Notes: generated by a model not told the origin, from the letters alone. DNA of 64,000 nt from Chloroflexota bacterium (GCA_026706485.1 JAPOYR010000013.1:1-64000); one strand, 5' to 3'. Shown: positions 34,450-43,551, numbered from the stretch's first letter. Program-made: numbers and translations.

Positions 34450-36735
34450 ATGCCGTCGCGGCGAATGCCCCGGGTAGCCGCCGCGCTGGCGCTCGTTCTC
34501 TGGTTGGCCCTGCTGGGCTGGCTGGCGAGCGTTGGGTGGTTCATCACCGACGACGCCTTCATCAGCTTTCGTTATGTGCGCAACCTGCTCGACGGGCATG
34601 GCTTGGTCTTCAATCCCGGCGAGTACGTGGAGGGCTACACCAACTTCCTGTGGGTGCTCGAGCTCGCCGCGATCTGGCGCGTGCTAGGCATCCGGCCGGA
34701 GGACGTGGCCCAGTGGCTGTCGGTGATCTATACCGTGGGCACGATTGCCGTGATGCTGTGGTGGGTAGCCCGGATGCCGTTTCTGCGGCATCGCGGGCTG
34801 GTGGCCTGGATGGCGCTGGGGTTGATCGGCAGCAGCGCGACGTTCGCCGTGTGGACCTCAGGCGGTGGGCTGGAGACGCGGCAATTCACGTTCTTCACGC
34901 TGGTCGCGGTCGTCTGCTTGAGCGTGTACGGGACCAATAGTATTTCTCGATGGAATATTTCGGGGGGGGGCAATCGCTGGGCGTTGGCGGCAGCCTCGCT
35001 GAGCCTGGCCGCCGCGGCGTTGACACGGCCCGAAGGCCTGCTGGTGGCGGCGTGCTGCGTGGGTTGGTTCGCGGCGCACCGGTGGTTCACGGCGCGGCAG
35101 GTGGATTGGCGCGGGACGTTGGCGCTGGCGGGCCCCTTCGTGGTGCTGATTGGCGGCCATTTTCTGGCGCGGTATCGGTACTACGGCGAATGGCTGCCGA
35201 ACACGTACTACGCGAAGCACGTGGGGCCGTGGTACGAGTCGGGGTTTCGGTACTTGTGGGCTGCGGCGATTGAGACGGGGCTGTATCTACTGATCCCGCT
35301 GGCGGTGGTGGCGATGGGGAGTCGGTGGCGCGAGCACCGCGATGGGATCTACGCCCTGGTGCTGCTCCTCGTGGGGACGCACATGGCCTATCTCTTCGAG
35401 ATTGGCGGCGACCACTTCGAGTATCGGCCGATGGACCACTACTGGCCGTTGCTGGCGGTCCCGGCGGCCGAGGGCCTGGCCCGTGTGGGCGGCGGGCTGT
35501 GCGCATGGCTCAAGCGCTGGTCCCACTACCCGCGGCGGCTCGGACCACGGACCCTGGCAGTCGCGCTATTCGTGCCCGTCCTCTTCTACGCCAGCGCGAT
35601 TCAGGGCGTTCTGCTATTTGAAGGCCGGACAATGCTTCAGTCCCAAGATGCCGCTCCGTCACAGGTAGCGCTTGATGACCAGAATGCTGCCTGGCTACTG
35701 ACGGTGCCGGGGATGCCGGCGCTGGTCGCCCTTTCGAACGACCTGCGATTTGAGTCCGGTCGACATCTGGTTGGGATGAGGACCTACGAGCATCACGCCG
35801 CCGCCAGATGGCGCATCGGCGGGTGGCAGCCCTACGAGCACACGGCGAGCCGGTTTCTTCCGGGCGATGCGGAAATGACCATGGACGCAATGGGCATTGG
35901 TCCCTATTTCCTGCCCGATGTGGTGTTTGTCGACGTGTTCGGGCTGGTCGATGCGACCGTGGCCAGGAATCCAGTTGCCAGGTCGAACAGCGAGCGAGTG
36001 ATTGCCCACGACCGCACCCCTCCGCCGGGCTACCTGCAGCGTCGAGGGGTAAACATTCGCATCGATCACGCGGTGACAACCGAAGCCCAAGCGCTTGTCA
36101 GACGGAATTACGCGCTGAACGTTGGCCCGGAAATATGGATGCCGTTCGACGTTGTCGATCACCTGTGGGCGAACGAACGCTTCGCCAATTTTGACCTGCG
36201 CGCAAGGAACCGATTCTCGTCGACCGATCCAACGGGGAATCGCTTCACCGTTGACGGTGTCCGCTATGTGGGTGAGCAATTCCTCGGGCGCTTTGACGGA
36301 ACGGATCTGGATGGCTGGCATCGCGAGGTCAAGGCGGTCACCAACCACGAGTTGGCGCCGTTCCTCGACAGGCGCTCTCCGGTGAAGGGCCGCGTGGGGC
36401 CCGGGTTCCTCACGACGTACTACCCGGGGAAATGGGAGCGCACGGGGGAGGCGTACTCGCCGGTATTCACGGCCAGGGACGATCAATACCTGATGTTCCT
36501 CATCGCCGGGGAACGGCATGACTTGGTGGGCCTGCGCCTGCTGGCCGATGGCGAAGAAGTGGCCGTGTGGCGCGGTGACAACTGGAGGCGCTTTGAAATG
36601 GTGATCTATCCGTTGCGCCAACTCGCCGGCAAAGAGCTGCAGCTGGAGATCTTCAACCACGAGATTGGCGACCGGCCGCGCCTCATGCTCGATCACGTGA
36701 TGCTGGTCCGGGAAGAGGCCGCGGTCAGCTCGTGA
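34450..36735 (+). CDS. GT-C membrane glycosyltransferase, copy B (AftB-like), with a G9 tract
   Basis: About 761 residues, sharing the architecture of copy A: Asp-Asp loop 'FITDDAFISFRYVRNLLDGH', 'GEYVEGYTNFLW', 'GEWLPNTYYAKHVGP', a divergent exoplasmic middle, and the conserved C-terminal beta-rich domain. It alone carries a 12-codon insertion at 34939-34974 ('SISRWNISGGGN') containing nine consecutive G residues (34962-34970). Loss or gain of one or two G would frameshift the gene at about one quarter of its length. The start may be TTG 34438, ATG 34450 or ATG 34465. The upstream 384 nt (34066-34449) contain no gene I can support. Confidence 0.87.
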   Translation: MPSRRMPRVAAALALVLWLALLGWLASVGWFITDDAFISFRYVRNLLDGHGLVFNPGEYVEGYTNFLWVLELAAIWRVLGIRPEDVAQWLSVIYTVGTIAVMLWWVARMPFLRHRGLVAWMALGLIGSSATFAVWTSGGGLETRQFTFFTLVAVVCLSVYGTNSISRWNISGGGNRWALAAASLSLAAAALTRPEGLLVAACCVGWFAAHRWFTARQVDWRGTLALAGPFVVLIGGHFLARYRYYGEWLPNTYYAKHVGPWYESGFRYLWAAAIETGLYLLIPLAVVAMGSRWREHRDGIYALVLLLVGTHMAYLFEIGGDHFEYRPMDHYWPLLAVPAAEGLARVGGGLCAWLKRWSHYPRRLGPRTLAVALFVPVLFYASAIQGVLLFEGRTMLQSQDAAPSQVALDDQNAAWLLTVPGMPALVALSNDLRFESGRHLVGMRTYEHHAAARWRIGGWQPYEHTASRFLPGDAEMTMDAMGIGPYFLPDVVFVDVFGLVDATVARNPVARSNSERVIAHDRTPPPGYLQRRGVNIRIDHAVTTEAQALVRRNYALNVGPEIWMPFDVVDHLWANERFANFDLRARNRFSSTDPTGNRFTVDGVRYVGEQFLGRFDGTDLDGWHREVKAVTNHELAPFLDRRSPVKGRVGPGFLTTYYPGKWERTGEAYSPVFTARDDQYLMFLIAGERHDLVGLRLLADGEEVAVWRGDNWRRFEMVIYPLRQLAGKELQLEIFNHEIGDRPRLMLDHVMLVREEAAVSS
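34501..34859 (+). repeat. 359-nt segment identical to 40025-40383
   Basis: Copy B and copy C are identical base for base over this stretch, and differ at the next base (A here, G at 40384). It covers the first helix, the Asp-Asp loop and the second and third membrane segments. Confidence 0.93.
34939..34974 (+). other. 36-nt in-frame insertion with G9 homopolymer
   Basis: Copies A and C read Asn-Arg-Trp at this point. Copy B has twelve extra codons before the Arg-Trp, ending in TCG GGG GGG GGC, a run of nine G (34962-34970). The insert is AT-rich apart from the run, and looks like an imperfect internal duplication of the Asn..Arg-Trp codons. Confidence 0.8.
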
Positions 36736-37042
36736 TCACACCGGCGGGGCATTGATTGACGCCACGGCGGTGCCCACCGATGTGGGCCCCCTCCGGCTCG
36801 CGGGGGCTGACATGACGGACTCCCTACTCTTGCGCCGGACGATTCACCGGCTGAGAGTCGATGAATGCCTGTTGATCCGACCGTCGTTTCCGGCCTGCCG
36901 CACCTCGCCGTCGGTCGCCGTGATGGCGCTTCGCGACGGCGGAGCCCCCGGAGTCCGCTGCGCGCGCAGACTATAGACTGGCAAGCCCGGCGGCTTTCGT
37001 ATCCCAGACGGTGGCAGTCCACGTAGCGCTTGCGGGAGTGAT
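36736..37042 (+). other. Gap with a decayed copy of the post-copy-A small gene
   Basis: From about 36750 the sequence aligns with the region after copy A: 'GCATTGATTG' near both stops, a shared GAGAGTC, and 36865 onward (ATGCCTGTTGATCCG) against 33763 (ATGACAGTTGATCCG). The hydrophobic peptide is lost through indels. A 74-codon open frame at 36752 has no protein-like character. Confidence 0.55.
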
Positions 37043-39592
37043 GTGAGGCACGGAGTACTGGTCCGTGCGTTGCCGGGTATCGCGCTTGTGGCTGCCGCGC
37101 TGGCTGCCCTGCTGATCGTGCTTGCCGTGGACACTCCAAGCGGCGAGTCCGTGGTTCCCTTGGAGACGACGCCGACTCCGGTGCCCCCGCCGGAACCGGC
37201 GGTCGAGGCAACGCCTGACCCGGATGACGCATCGCCCCCGGAAACCATGGTTGAAATGGGGAGACGGATGTACGCGCTGCACTGCGCCGTGTGTCACGGG
37301 GAAAACCTCGAAGGAGGAATCAGCCCGTCGCTTGCCGGACCCGAGCTGTCCGATCGCTATGCCACGGCACTCGACCTCTACGACTACATCCGCAACCGCA
37401 TGCCCGCCGGAGGCGTTGGCCCCGGGGGCCTCATCGATCCCGAGTATCTCCAGATCACCGCGTTCATGCTTAACCAACGCGGCGTGTTGGCCAGTGATGT
37501 CGAGCTCACGATTGATCTGGCCGACGCGACCCCGCTGGAGCCGACGGACACATCACTGTCGGCCGTCGTCGCATTGCCGCCACCACCGCCAGAATCAGCG
37601 CCGGTTCTCACGCCCGCGGCCAGCGGCAATACGCCGCCGCAACTGCCCGCCTTGGTTGAGCCGGCGACGGTGCTGCTTCGCGACGGACTTTCGCCAGTCT
37701 TCGTCACGCTGCAGACGGGGCCGTTTGTCGACGCGGACCCGGACGATCGGCACACGGCGACAGAGTTCGGAATCTGGGAGCTGGGCGGCTTTACTCGGGT
37801 TTGGACCGCCCTGGTGACGGCCAACCCTCTCGACCAAGCGACGCTTGAGCGCGGGGTCTTCGAGGGTTCCCTCGCAGGGCGAATGAGCCTCGACCATAAG
37901 ACGACCTATGCCATCCGTGCGCGCCATCGCGATTCCAGCGGCGACCCGCTGAGCGAGTGGTCGGCGTGGTCGGACCTGTGGATGGTGGTGACGGCCAAGC
38001 ACGATAACCCGACTGCCCGGCCGATGCGGTTGCGTGACATCCAGACGCACAGCCTTCGCTGGCAGGCGGACGACGGCAGGCCGGTCGCGCTGACGACCGG
38101 CGCCACGCTGCTGATCACCAGCCCGATCAGCGGGCTGCATGAAATCTCCGGCGCCGCCACGGGCAATGTCGTGCGGGACTTCGAACCGGCCGAGCGCTAT
38201 GCCAGCGTATTCTTCAGGTTTGAGGCTGGCCCGGATGGCCTTGAGGTCCCCGCATCGGAGCTGTCGTTCCTCGACGCGACGGGAGTGCGGCGGATCGCGT
38301 GGCTGCCCTGGCTCAAGCTTGATCCAGGCGCCGTGCTCATTGCCGCGCCGACGGCCACGGGCGCGTTTCACTTTGAGGCGGACGATACACCGCTGGGCCT
38401 TGCTGGCACCGAGCCCAAGCTGTTTTCCCACTCCCAGGCCCGCGCGCCGGCGGTGCCCTGGCGCGTACGTGAGGGATTTCGCGTCGAGTTGGTGGCGGAA
38501 GGATTCAACCTGCCGGTGCTGCTGGCACCGGCGCCATCGCCATCCGACGCCCCGGACGCGCCCGTGGCCTACGTCACCGAGCTCGCCGGCGCAGTCAAGG
38601 CGCTCGGACGGGACGGTTCGGTGTGGACGTATGCGTCGAACATCCTCGGTGAGCAGCCGTGGGCGCCGATCACGGAGTTTGAAGGCGAAACCGGAACGAT
38701 TGGAATCGCGGTCGATCCCCAGACTGGCGATGTCTATGTCACGACCACGTACCGCTCCGGCGACGAGCTTTACAACAAGATTGTGCGCCTCGAGAGCGAC
38801 GACGGCGGCCGCACGGCGGCGCGCGCTGTCGACGTGCTGCGCATGGAGGGCGAAGCGACGGAACCTTCGCACCAGATTCAGGGGCTGCTATTCGGCCACG
38901 ATGACCGGCTGTACGTAGCGGTCGGCAACGGGGCGGTTCATTCCACCCGGGGACTTGACAACGCCTACTTTGGCGGCAAAGTGCTTCGCCTGAATCGGGA
39001 CGGCAGCGCGCCGCGTGACAATCCCCATTTCGACCCCGCGCAACCCGCAGCGCCGGTGTCCTATCAGTGGGCGAAGGGGCTGCGCAACTTCGTCGCGCTG
39101 GCTCAGCGCCCTGGCGACGGTGCCATCTATACGGCAGAGAACGGCGATCACGTTGACCGCCTGCTGCGCGTGGAGACGGGGCAAAACTATGGCTACACGG
39201 GGACTGACCGCAGCCTCCTGCAGCGTGGATTGTGGTTCTTCGAACCGGCCATTGCGCCCGTTGGCGTTGCCTTTGCTGTCGACGGGGCATTTCCGGCGGA
39301 CCGTCAAGGCAATCTATACGTGGGCGCATTCGGGCCGGAGCCCCATAGCTTCGTCCGTGGGACCGTTGACAATGGCAAGGCAATTTGGGAAATCAAGCTG
39401 GACGCCGCTGGGGCGGTCGTGGGGCGTCCGACGATATTCGTGAAGTATGTCGGCGCTGGCGTGGCGCCGATTACGGGCGTGGCCTACCTGGCCGACGGGT
39501 TGTATTTCTTGGAATTCACTGCCGACATGCCGCAAGGGGTGAACCCGGAGCCCGCCGGTCGACTATGGCGCGTCGTGCCGCTCGCGGGCTGA
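37043..39592 (+). CDS. Secreted cytochrome c / PQQ-type sugar dehydrogenase beta-propeller protein
   Basis: 849 residues with a GTG start after GGGAG. An N-terminal membrane anchor or signal (about 8-29) and a Pro/Thr linker precede a class I cytochrome c domain with heme motif 'CAVCHG' (Cys81, Cys84, His85) and a likely axial Met in 'RNRMPAGG'. A Pro-rich linker and an unassigned beta-rich middle (about 210-470) follow. The C-terminal 350 residues look like the glucose/sorbosone dehydrogenase propeller ('VRLESDDGGR', 'SHQIQGLLFGHDDRLYVAVG', 'YQWAKGLRNF', 'YTAENGDHVDRLLRV', 'NYGYTGTD'). It would oxidise a sugar or alcohol outside the membrane and pass electrons to its own heme. It sits between copies B and C of the glycosyltransferase. 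Confidence 0.87.
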   Translation: MRHGVLVRALPGIALVAAALAALLIVLAVDTPSGESVVPLETTPTPVPPPEPAVEATPDPDDASPPETMVEMGRRMYALHCAVCHGENLEGGISPSLAGPELSDRYATALDLYDYIRNRMPAGGVGPGGLIDPEYLQITAFMLNQRGVLASDVELTIDLADATPLEPTDTSLSAVVALPPPPPESAPVLTPAASGNTPPQLPALVEPATVLLRDGLSPVFVTLQTGPFVDADPDDRHTATEFGIWELGGFTRVWTALVTANPLDQATLERGVFEGSLAGRMSLDHKTTYAIRARHRDSSGDPLSEWSAWSDLWMVVTAKHDNPTARPMRLRDIQTHSLRWQADDGRPVALTTGATLLITSPISGLHEISGAATGNVVRDFEPAERYASVFFRFEAGPDGLEVPASELSFLDATGVRRIAWLPWLKLDPGAVLIAAPTATGAFHFEADDTPLGLAGTEPKLFSHSQARAPAVPWRVREGFRVELVAEGFNLPVLLAPAPSPSDAPDAPVAYVTELAGAVKALGRDGSVWTYASNILGEQPWAPITEFEGETGTIGIAVDPQTGDVYVTTTYRSGDELYNKIVRLESDDGGRTAARAVDVLRMEGEATEPSHQIQGLLFGHDDRLYVAVGNGAVHSTRGLDNAYFGGKVLRLNRDGSAPRDNPHFDPAQPAAPVSYQWAKGLRNFVALAQRPGDGAIYTAENGDHVDRLLRVETGQNYGYTGTDRSLLQRGLWFFEPAIAPVGVAFAVDGAFPADRQGNLYVGAFGPEPHSFVRGTVDNGKAIWEIKLDAAGAVVGRPTIFVKYVGAGVAPITGVAYLADGLYFLEFTADMPQGVNPEPAGRLWRVVPLAG

Positions 39593-39892
39593 GTCCGAGA
39601 CGAGGCTGGAGGCGTGGGCGACCGACGCTGCACAGCGCGCGATCAGCGCCGACTCACGTGCGAGGATTTCGCCGAACGACGTCGGAGTCGCCGTTGCGAC
39701 CTCAGAGCGGTTGTTCAGAGTCTGCATGGAGGGTTAGGTCTCGCGAGGTGTTCGCAGATGTCTCGTGAGTGCGGTCGGCTGTTCCACGCCTCGACAACAC
39801 TGTGACAGCCGCTCGCTTCGCTAGGATGTGGTTTCCTGCCCCTCAAGTTCTCGGAGGGTCGTTGCGGCTTTCGGCGCGCGAGTTCGCCAGGC
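39593..39892 (+). other. 300-nt gap without a supported gene
   Basis: Between the propeller gene and copy C I see no protein-like frame, repeat or clear promoter. Open frames here are short, Arg/Ser-rich and overlap one another. Confidence 0.5.
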
Positions 39893-42208
39893 ATGAAGCC
39901 GGAGCACGATGGAGCTTGGAGTTCCGTGCGCGTCTCTGACGGTACAGACCCAATAAGAGTCGCGCTCGGCCGGGCACGCGATCCCCGCACCCACTCGTTC
40001 GTCATCGCGCTGGCGCTCCTTCCCTGGTTGGCCCTGCTGGGCTGGCTGGCGAGCGTTGGGTGGTTCATCACCGACGACGCCTTCATCAGCTTTCGTTATG
40101 TGCGCAACCTGCTCGACGGGCATGGCTTGGTCTTCAATCCCGGCGAGTACGTGGAGGGCTACACCAACTTCCTGTGGGTGCTCGAGCTCGCCGCGATCTG
40201 GCGCGTGCTAGGCATCCGGCCGGAGGACGTGGCCCAGTGGCTGTCGGTGATCTATACCGTGGGCACGATTGCCGTGATGCTGTGGTGGGTAGCCCGGATG
40301 CCGTTTCTGCGGCATCGCGGGCTGGTGGCCTGGATGGCGCTGGGGTTGATCGGCAGCAGCGCGACGTTCGCCGTGTGGACCTCGGGCGGCGGGCTGGAGA
40401 CGCGGCAGTTCACGTTCTTCGCCCTGGTTGCGGTGGCCGCCTTGAGCGTGTTCGGGGCCAACCGCTGGGCGCTGCTGGCGGCCTCGTTGAGCCTGGCCGC
40501 CGCGGCGTTGACGCGGCCCGAAGGCCTGCTCGTGGCGGCTTGCTGCGTCGGCTGGTTCGTGGCGCACCGGTGGTTCACGGCGCGAAAGTGGGACTGGCGC
40601 GGGACGCTGGCTTTGGCCGGCCCCTTCGTCGTGCTGATTGGCGGGCACTTTCTGGCGCGGTATCGGTACTACGGCGAATGGCTGCCGAACACCTACTACG
40701 CGAAGCACGTGGGTCCGTGGTACGAGTCGGGGTTTCGGTATTTGTGGGCCGCGGCGATGGAAACGGGGCTGTATCTGCTGATCCCGCTGGCAGTGGTGGC
40801 GCTGCGGGGTCGGTGGCGAGAGCACCGGGATGGAATCTATGCCCTGGTGCTGCTGCTGGTGGGAACGCACATGGCCTACCTCTTCGAGATCGGGGGCGAC
40901 TACTTCGAATACCGCCCGATGGACCACTACTGGCCATTGCTGGCGGTGCCGGCGGCGGAGGGTGTCGTGCGGGTGGGTGCGTGGTTGTCGAACTCATTGC
41001 GGCAGTTGTCCCGGCGCCTGCGGTGGGCCGGTCCTCGGACGCTGGCGGTCGCGCTTTTCGTACCGCTGCTCTTTTACGCCAACGCCCTTCAGGCAGCACT
41101 GCTATTCGAGGGCAAGGCGGTGGCCAAGCTCGATGGCAGCCAATCTCTGCAGATCGCGCTTGGAAACCAGAACACGGCCTGGTTGTTGGCCGCGCCCGGT
41201 ATGCCGGTGTTGGTGGCCGTCTCCAACGACCTGCGCTCAGAGTCCGAGAAACGGCTGGTGGGCCTCCGAACGCATCAACGCAGCCACCATGCCCATAGAA
41301 TTCGCAAATGGAAGCCTTACGAAGACTTCTCCGGTCAGGTTATCCCCAGCGATGCGGTGACGGTCATGGGAGCCGTCGGGATTGCCCCCTATTTCGTGCC
41401 AACGTTGGAGGTGGTCGACAGCTTTGGACTAGTCGATGCGACGGTCGCCCGCAACCCGGTGACACCGACCGACAGCGAGCGGCGAGTTGCTCACGACCGC
41501 AGTCCGCCGCCGGGCTATCTGCAGCGGCGGGGGGTGAACATCCGGCTCCATTCGTCCGTTGCAACCGAAGCCGAGGCACTGGCTCGGGCCAACTATGCGG
41601 TCGAAGTTGGCCCAGGAATCTGGATGCCGTTTGACGCCTACGATCACGCGTGGGCGAACGCCCGATTCGGCGACTTAGGTCTGCGAGCCGAAAACCGCTT
41701 CTCGCAGGACGACCCGGCCGGCAATCGCGTGATCAAGGACGACGTGCGCTACGTGGGCGAGGAGTTTCTCGGGCGCTTCGAGGACCGGGGGTTGGATGGC
41801 TGGCGACGCGAGAGCAAAGCGGTCACCAATCACATTCTGGGTCCCTTCTACGACCGCGTGTACCCCGTTGAAGGGCACGTGGGCCCTGGGTTTCTCACGA
41901 CGTACTACCCGGGAAAATGGGAGCGCACGGGGGAGGCGTACTCGCCGGTATTCACGGCGAGAGACGATCAATACCTGATGTTCCTCATCGCCGGGGAACG
42001 GCATGACTTCGTGGGCCTGCGCCTGCTGGCTGATGGAGAAGAAGTGGCCGTTTGGCGCGGTGACAACTGGAGGGCCTTTGAAATGGTGATCTATCCCTTG
42101 CGCCAACTCGCCGGCAAAGAGCTGCAGCTGGAAATCTTCAACCACGAGATTGGCGACCGGCCGCGCCTGATGCTCGATCATGTGATGCTGGTTCGACGGG
42201 AATCATGA
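39893..42208 (+). CDS. GT-C membrane glycosyltransferase, copy C (mosaic of copies A and B)
   Basis: 771 residues from ATG 39893; a GTG at 39926 with GGAG upstream is an alternative start. The architecture matches copies A and B, with an Asp-Asp loop, 'VEGYTNFLW', 'LPNTYYAKHVGP', a variable exoplasmic middle and a C-terminal beta domain. The nucleotide sequence is chimeric. Positions 40025-40383 equal copy B, 40370-40692 and 40937-41073 equal copy A, and 41890-42190 is again close to copy B ('GKWERTGEAYSPVFTARDDQ'). The switch from B to A falls within 40370-40383. It lacks the G9 insertion. The enolase-superfamily gene follows 34 nt later. Confidence 0.87.
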   Translation: MKPEHDGAWSSVRVSDGTDPIRVALGRARDPRTHSFVIALALLPWLALLGWLASVGWFITDDAFISFRYVRNLLDGHGLVFNPGEYVEGYTNFLWVLELAAIWRVLGIRPEDVAQWLSVIYTVGTIAVMLWWVARMPFLRHRGLVAWMALGLIGSSATFAVWTSGGGLETRQFTFFALVAVAALSVFGANRWALLAASLSLAAAALTRPEGLLVAACCVGWFVAHRWFTARKWDWRGTLALAGPFVVLIGGHFLARYRYYGEWLPNTYYAKHVGPWYESGFRYLWAAAMETGLYLLIPLAVVALRGRWREHRDGIYALVLLLVGTHMAYLFEIGGDYFEYRPMDHYWPLLAVPAAEGVVRVGAWLSNSLRQLSRRLRWAGPRTLAVALFVPLLFYANALQAALLFEGKAVAKLDGSQSLQIALGNQNTAWLLAAPGMPVLVAVSNDLRSESEKRLVGLRTHQRSHHAHRIRKWKPYEDFSGQVIPSDAVTVMGAVGIAPYFVPTLEVVDSFGLVDATVARNPVTPTDSERRVAHDRSPPPGYLQRRGVNIRLHSSVATEAEALARANYAVEVGPGIWMPFDAYDHAWANARFGDLGLRAENRFSQDDPAGNRVIKDDVRYVGEEFLGRFEDRGLDGWRRESKAVTNHILGPFYDRVYPVEGHVGPGFLTTYYPGKWERTGEAYSPVFTARDDQYLMFLIAGERHDFVGLRLLADGEEVAVWRGDNWRAFEMVIYPLRQLAGKELQLEIFNHEIGDRPRLMLDHVMLVRRES
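40025..40692 (+). repeat. Chimeric segment: 40025-40383 from copy B, 40370-40692 from copy A
   Basis: Direct comparison shows 359 nt identity with 34501-34859 and 323 nt identity with 31831-32153. The two identity blocks overlap by 14 nt (40370-40383), where all three copies agree. Recombination between paralogues therefore occurred inside that window. Confidence 0.92.
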
Positions 42209-42242
42209 GTCAGTCTGAGGCTGGCGCTTGGGGGCACCCACG

Positions 42243-43457
42243 ATGCGCATAACGGAAATCCGCTCACTCCTTCACCATCCCGCGCGATTGACGCTGATTG
42301 AGGTTCACACGGATGCGGGAATCGTGGGGCTAGGGTCCACGGCGTCCCCGCCGGGCATGATCGACGCGATCATCGAAGATCCCAGCGATGGGCTGGGCCT
42401 TTTTGTGGTGGGACAGGATCCTACCGATCCCAAGGCGCTGTGGCGGCGGATGGTTGAACGTTGGCCGGCGCAGCGGGGACGGGCCGATCACAGCGGCTTG
42501 CAGGCCAACGCCATGGGGGCCATCGACATGGCGGTGTGGGACATCGCCGGCAAGGCCGCCGGCAAGCCGGTGCACGAGCTGCTGGGCGGCGCTCGCCGGG
42601 ACCGCGTGCTGGCCTATGGCTCCGCGTCCACGATGTTCTACGCCGCAAGCAAGAAGAGCGACGAGACGGAGCGTGAGCGCGAGCTGCGGCACAAGTCGCC
42701 GGAGGAGATCGCCAGCGAGTGCACGACGCTCCGCGAGCAGTGCTTCAAGGCGGTCAAGTTCGGCTGGGGCGACGACTTTGACGACGACGGAATGGCCAAG
42801 CTCGCCGCGGCCCGCGAGGCGCTGGGGCCCGATGTCCGCCTGAGTGTCGATTTCGGCTGCCCCGCCTACTTCGACCCCGATTGGACTGTTGCGGACGCCA
42901 TTGCCGCCGCCCGTAAGCTCGAAGCGTACGACGTGTACTTCTTCGAGGAGGCCTTGCACCCATTGGACGTGGACGGCTTCGCCGAGGTGACCGCGGCCAC
43001 GTCCGTCCACATCGCCACCGGCGAGAGCCTGACCACGACCGAGGAGTTCGAGCCATTCATCCGGCGTCGCGCGCTCGATATCGTCCAGCCGGACGCCGCG
43101 CAGATGGGGATCACGCAGACGCTTCAGGTGGCGCGCGACGCCGAGGCCGCGGGCATGATGTGCGTGCCCCACGGCCCGTGGACGGTCTTCACCGTCACCT
43201 GCCACACGCAGATCCTGAGCGTGGTGGGCCTGGAACCCATGATCGAATACCCGGCGCTGGTCAGCTATCGCGGTGAGGGCCTCATCACGCAACGAGCCAC
43301 GGCACTGGCCAACTACGAGCTCGTGGAGACGCCGCCCGAGCTGGTGGACGGGCACGTGATGCTGCCGCAAGGTCCCGGCCTGGGCCTCGGCGACTTGGTG
43401 CCGGAAGCCGTGGAGCGCTATCAGGCCCTGATGCACGAGGCGGCATCGGCGTCTTGA
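42243..43457 (+). CDS. Mandelate racemase / muconate lactonizing enzyme family (enolase superfamily)
   Basis: 404 residues from ATG 42243, which follows GGGGG at a suitable distance; a TTG five codons earlier is less likely. The capping domain starts 'MRITEIRSLLHHP'. The barrel shows 'FKAVKFGWGDDF' (Lys-x-x-Lys region), metal ligands Asp in 'LSVDFGCP', Glu in 'YFFEEALHP' and Glu in 'IATGESLTTTEE', then 'QPDAAQMGITQT' and a His in 'CVPHGPW'. These fit an acid-sugar dehydratase or racemase of the MR subgroup. The specific substrate is not decidable. It heads a catabolic stretch that continues with the M81 peptidase gene. Confidence 0.9.
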   Translation: MRITEIRSLLHHPARLTLIEVHTDAGIVGLGSTASPPGMIDAIIEDPSDGLGLFVVGQDPTDPKALWRRMVERWPAQRGRADHSGLQANAMGAIDMAVWDIAGKAAGKPVHELLGGARRDRVLAYGSASTMFYAASKKSDETERERELRHKSPEEIASECTTLREQCFKAVKFGWGDDFDDDGMAKLAAAREALGPDVRLSVDFGCPAYFDPDWTVADAIAAARKLEAYDVYFFEEALHPLDVDGFAEVTAATSVHIATGESLTTTEEFEPFIRRRALDIVQPDAAQMGITQTLQVARDAEAAGMMCVPHGPWTVFTVTCHTQILSVVGLEPMIEYPALVSYRGEGLITQRATALANYELVETPPELVDGHVMLPQGPGLGLGDLVPEAVERYQALMHEAASAS

Positions 43458-43551
43458 CAGCGTGGTGTTGATTCGGGCGCATTTGGCTCAGCGGCCGATA
43501 CCCGCCGGCTCGCGTACCATCGCATCCGATCACCGGCACTCTTGAGGCGCC

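Noticed and set aside
36752-36976. A 74-codon frame after glycosyltransferase copy B
   Set aside because: No protein-like pattern; the DNA is better explained as a decayed copy of the region after copy A.
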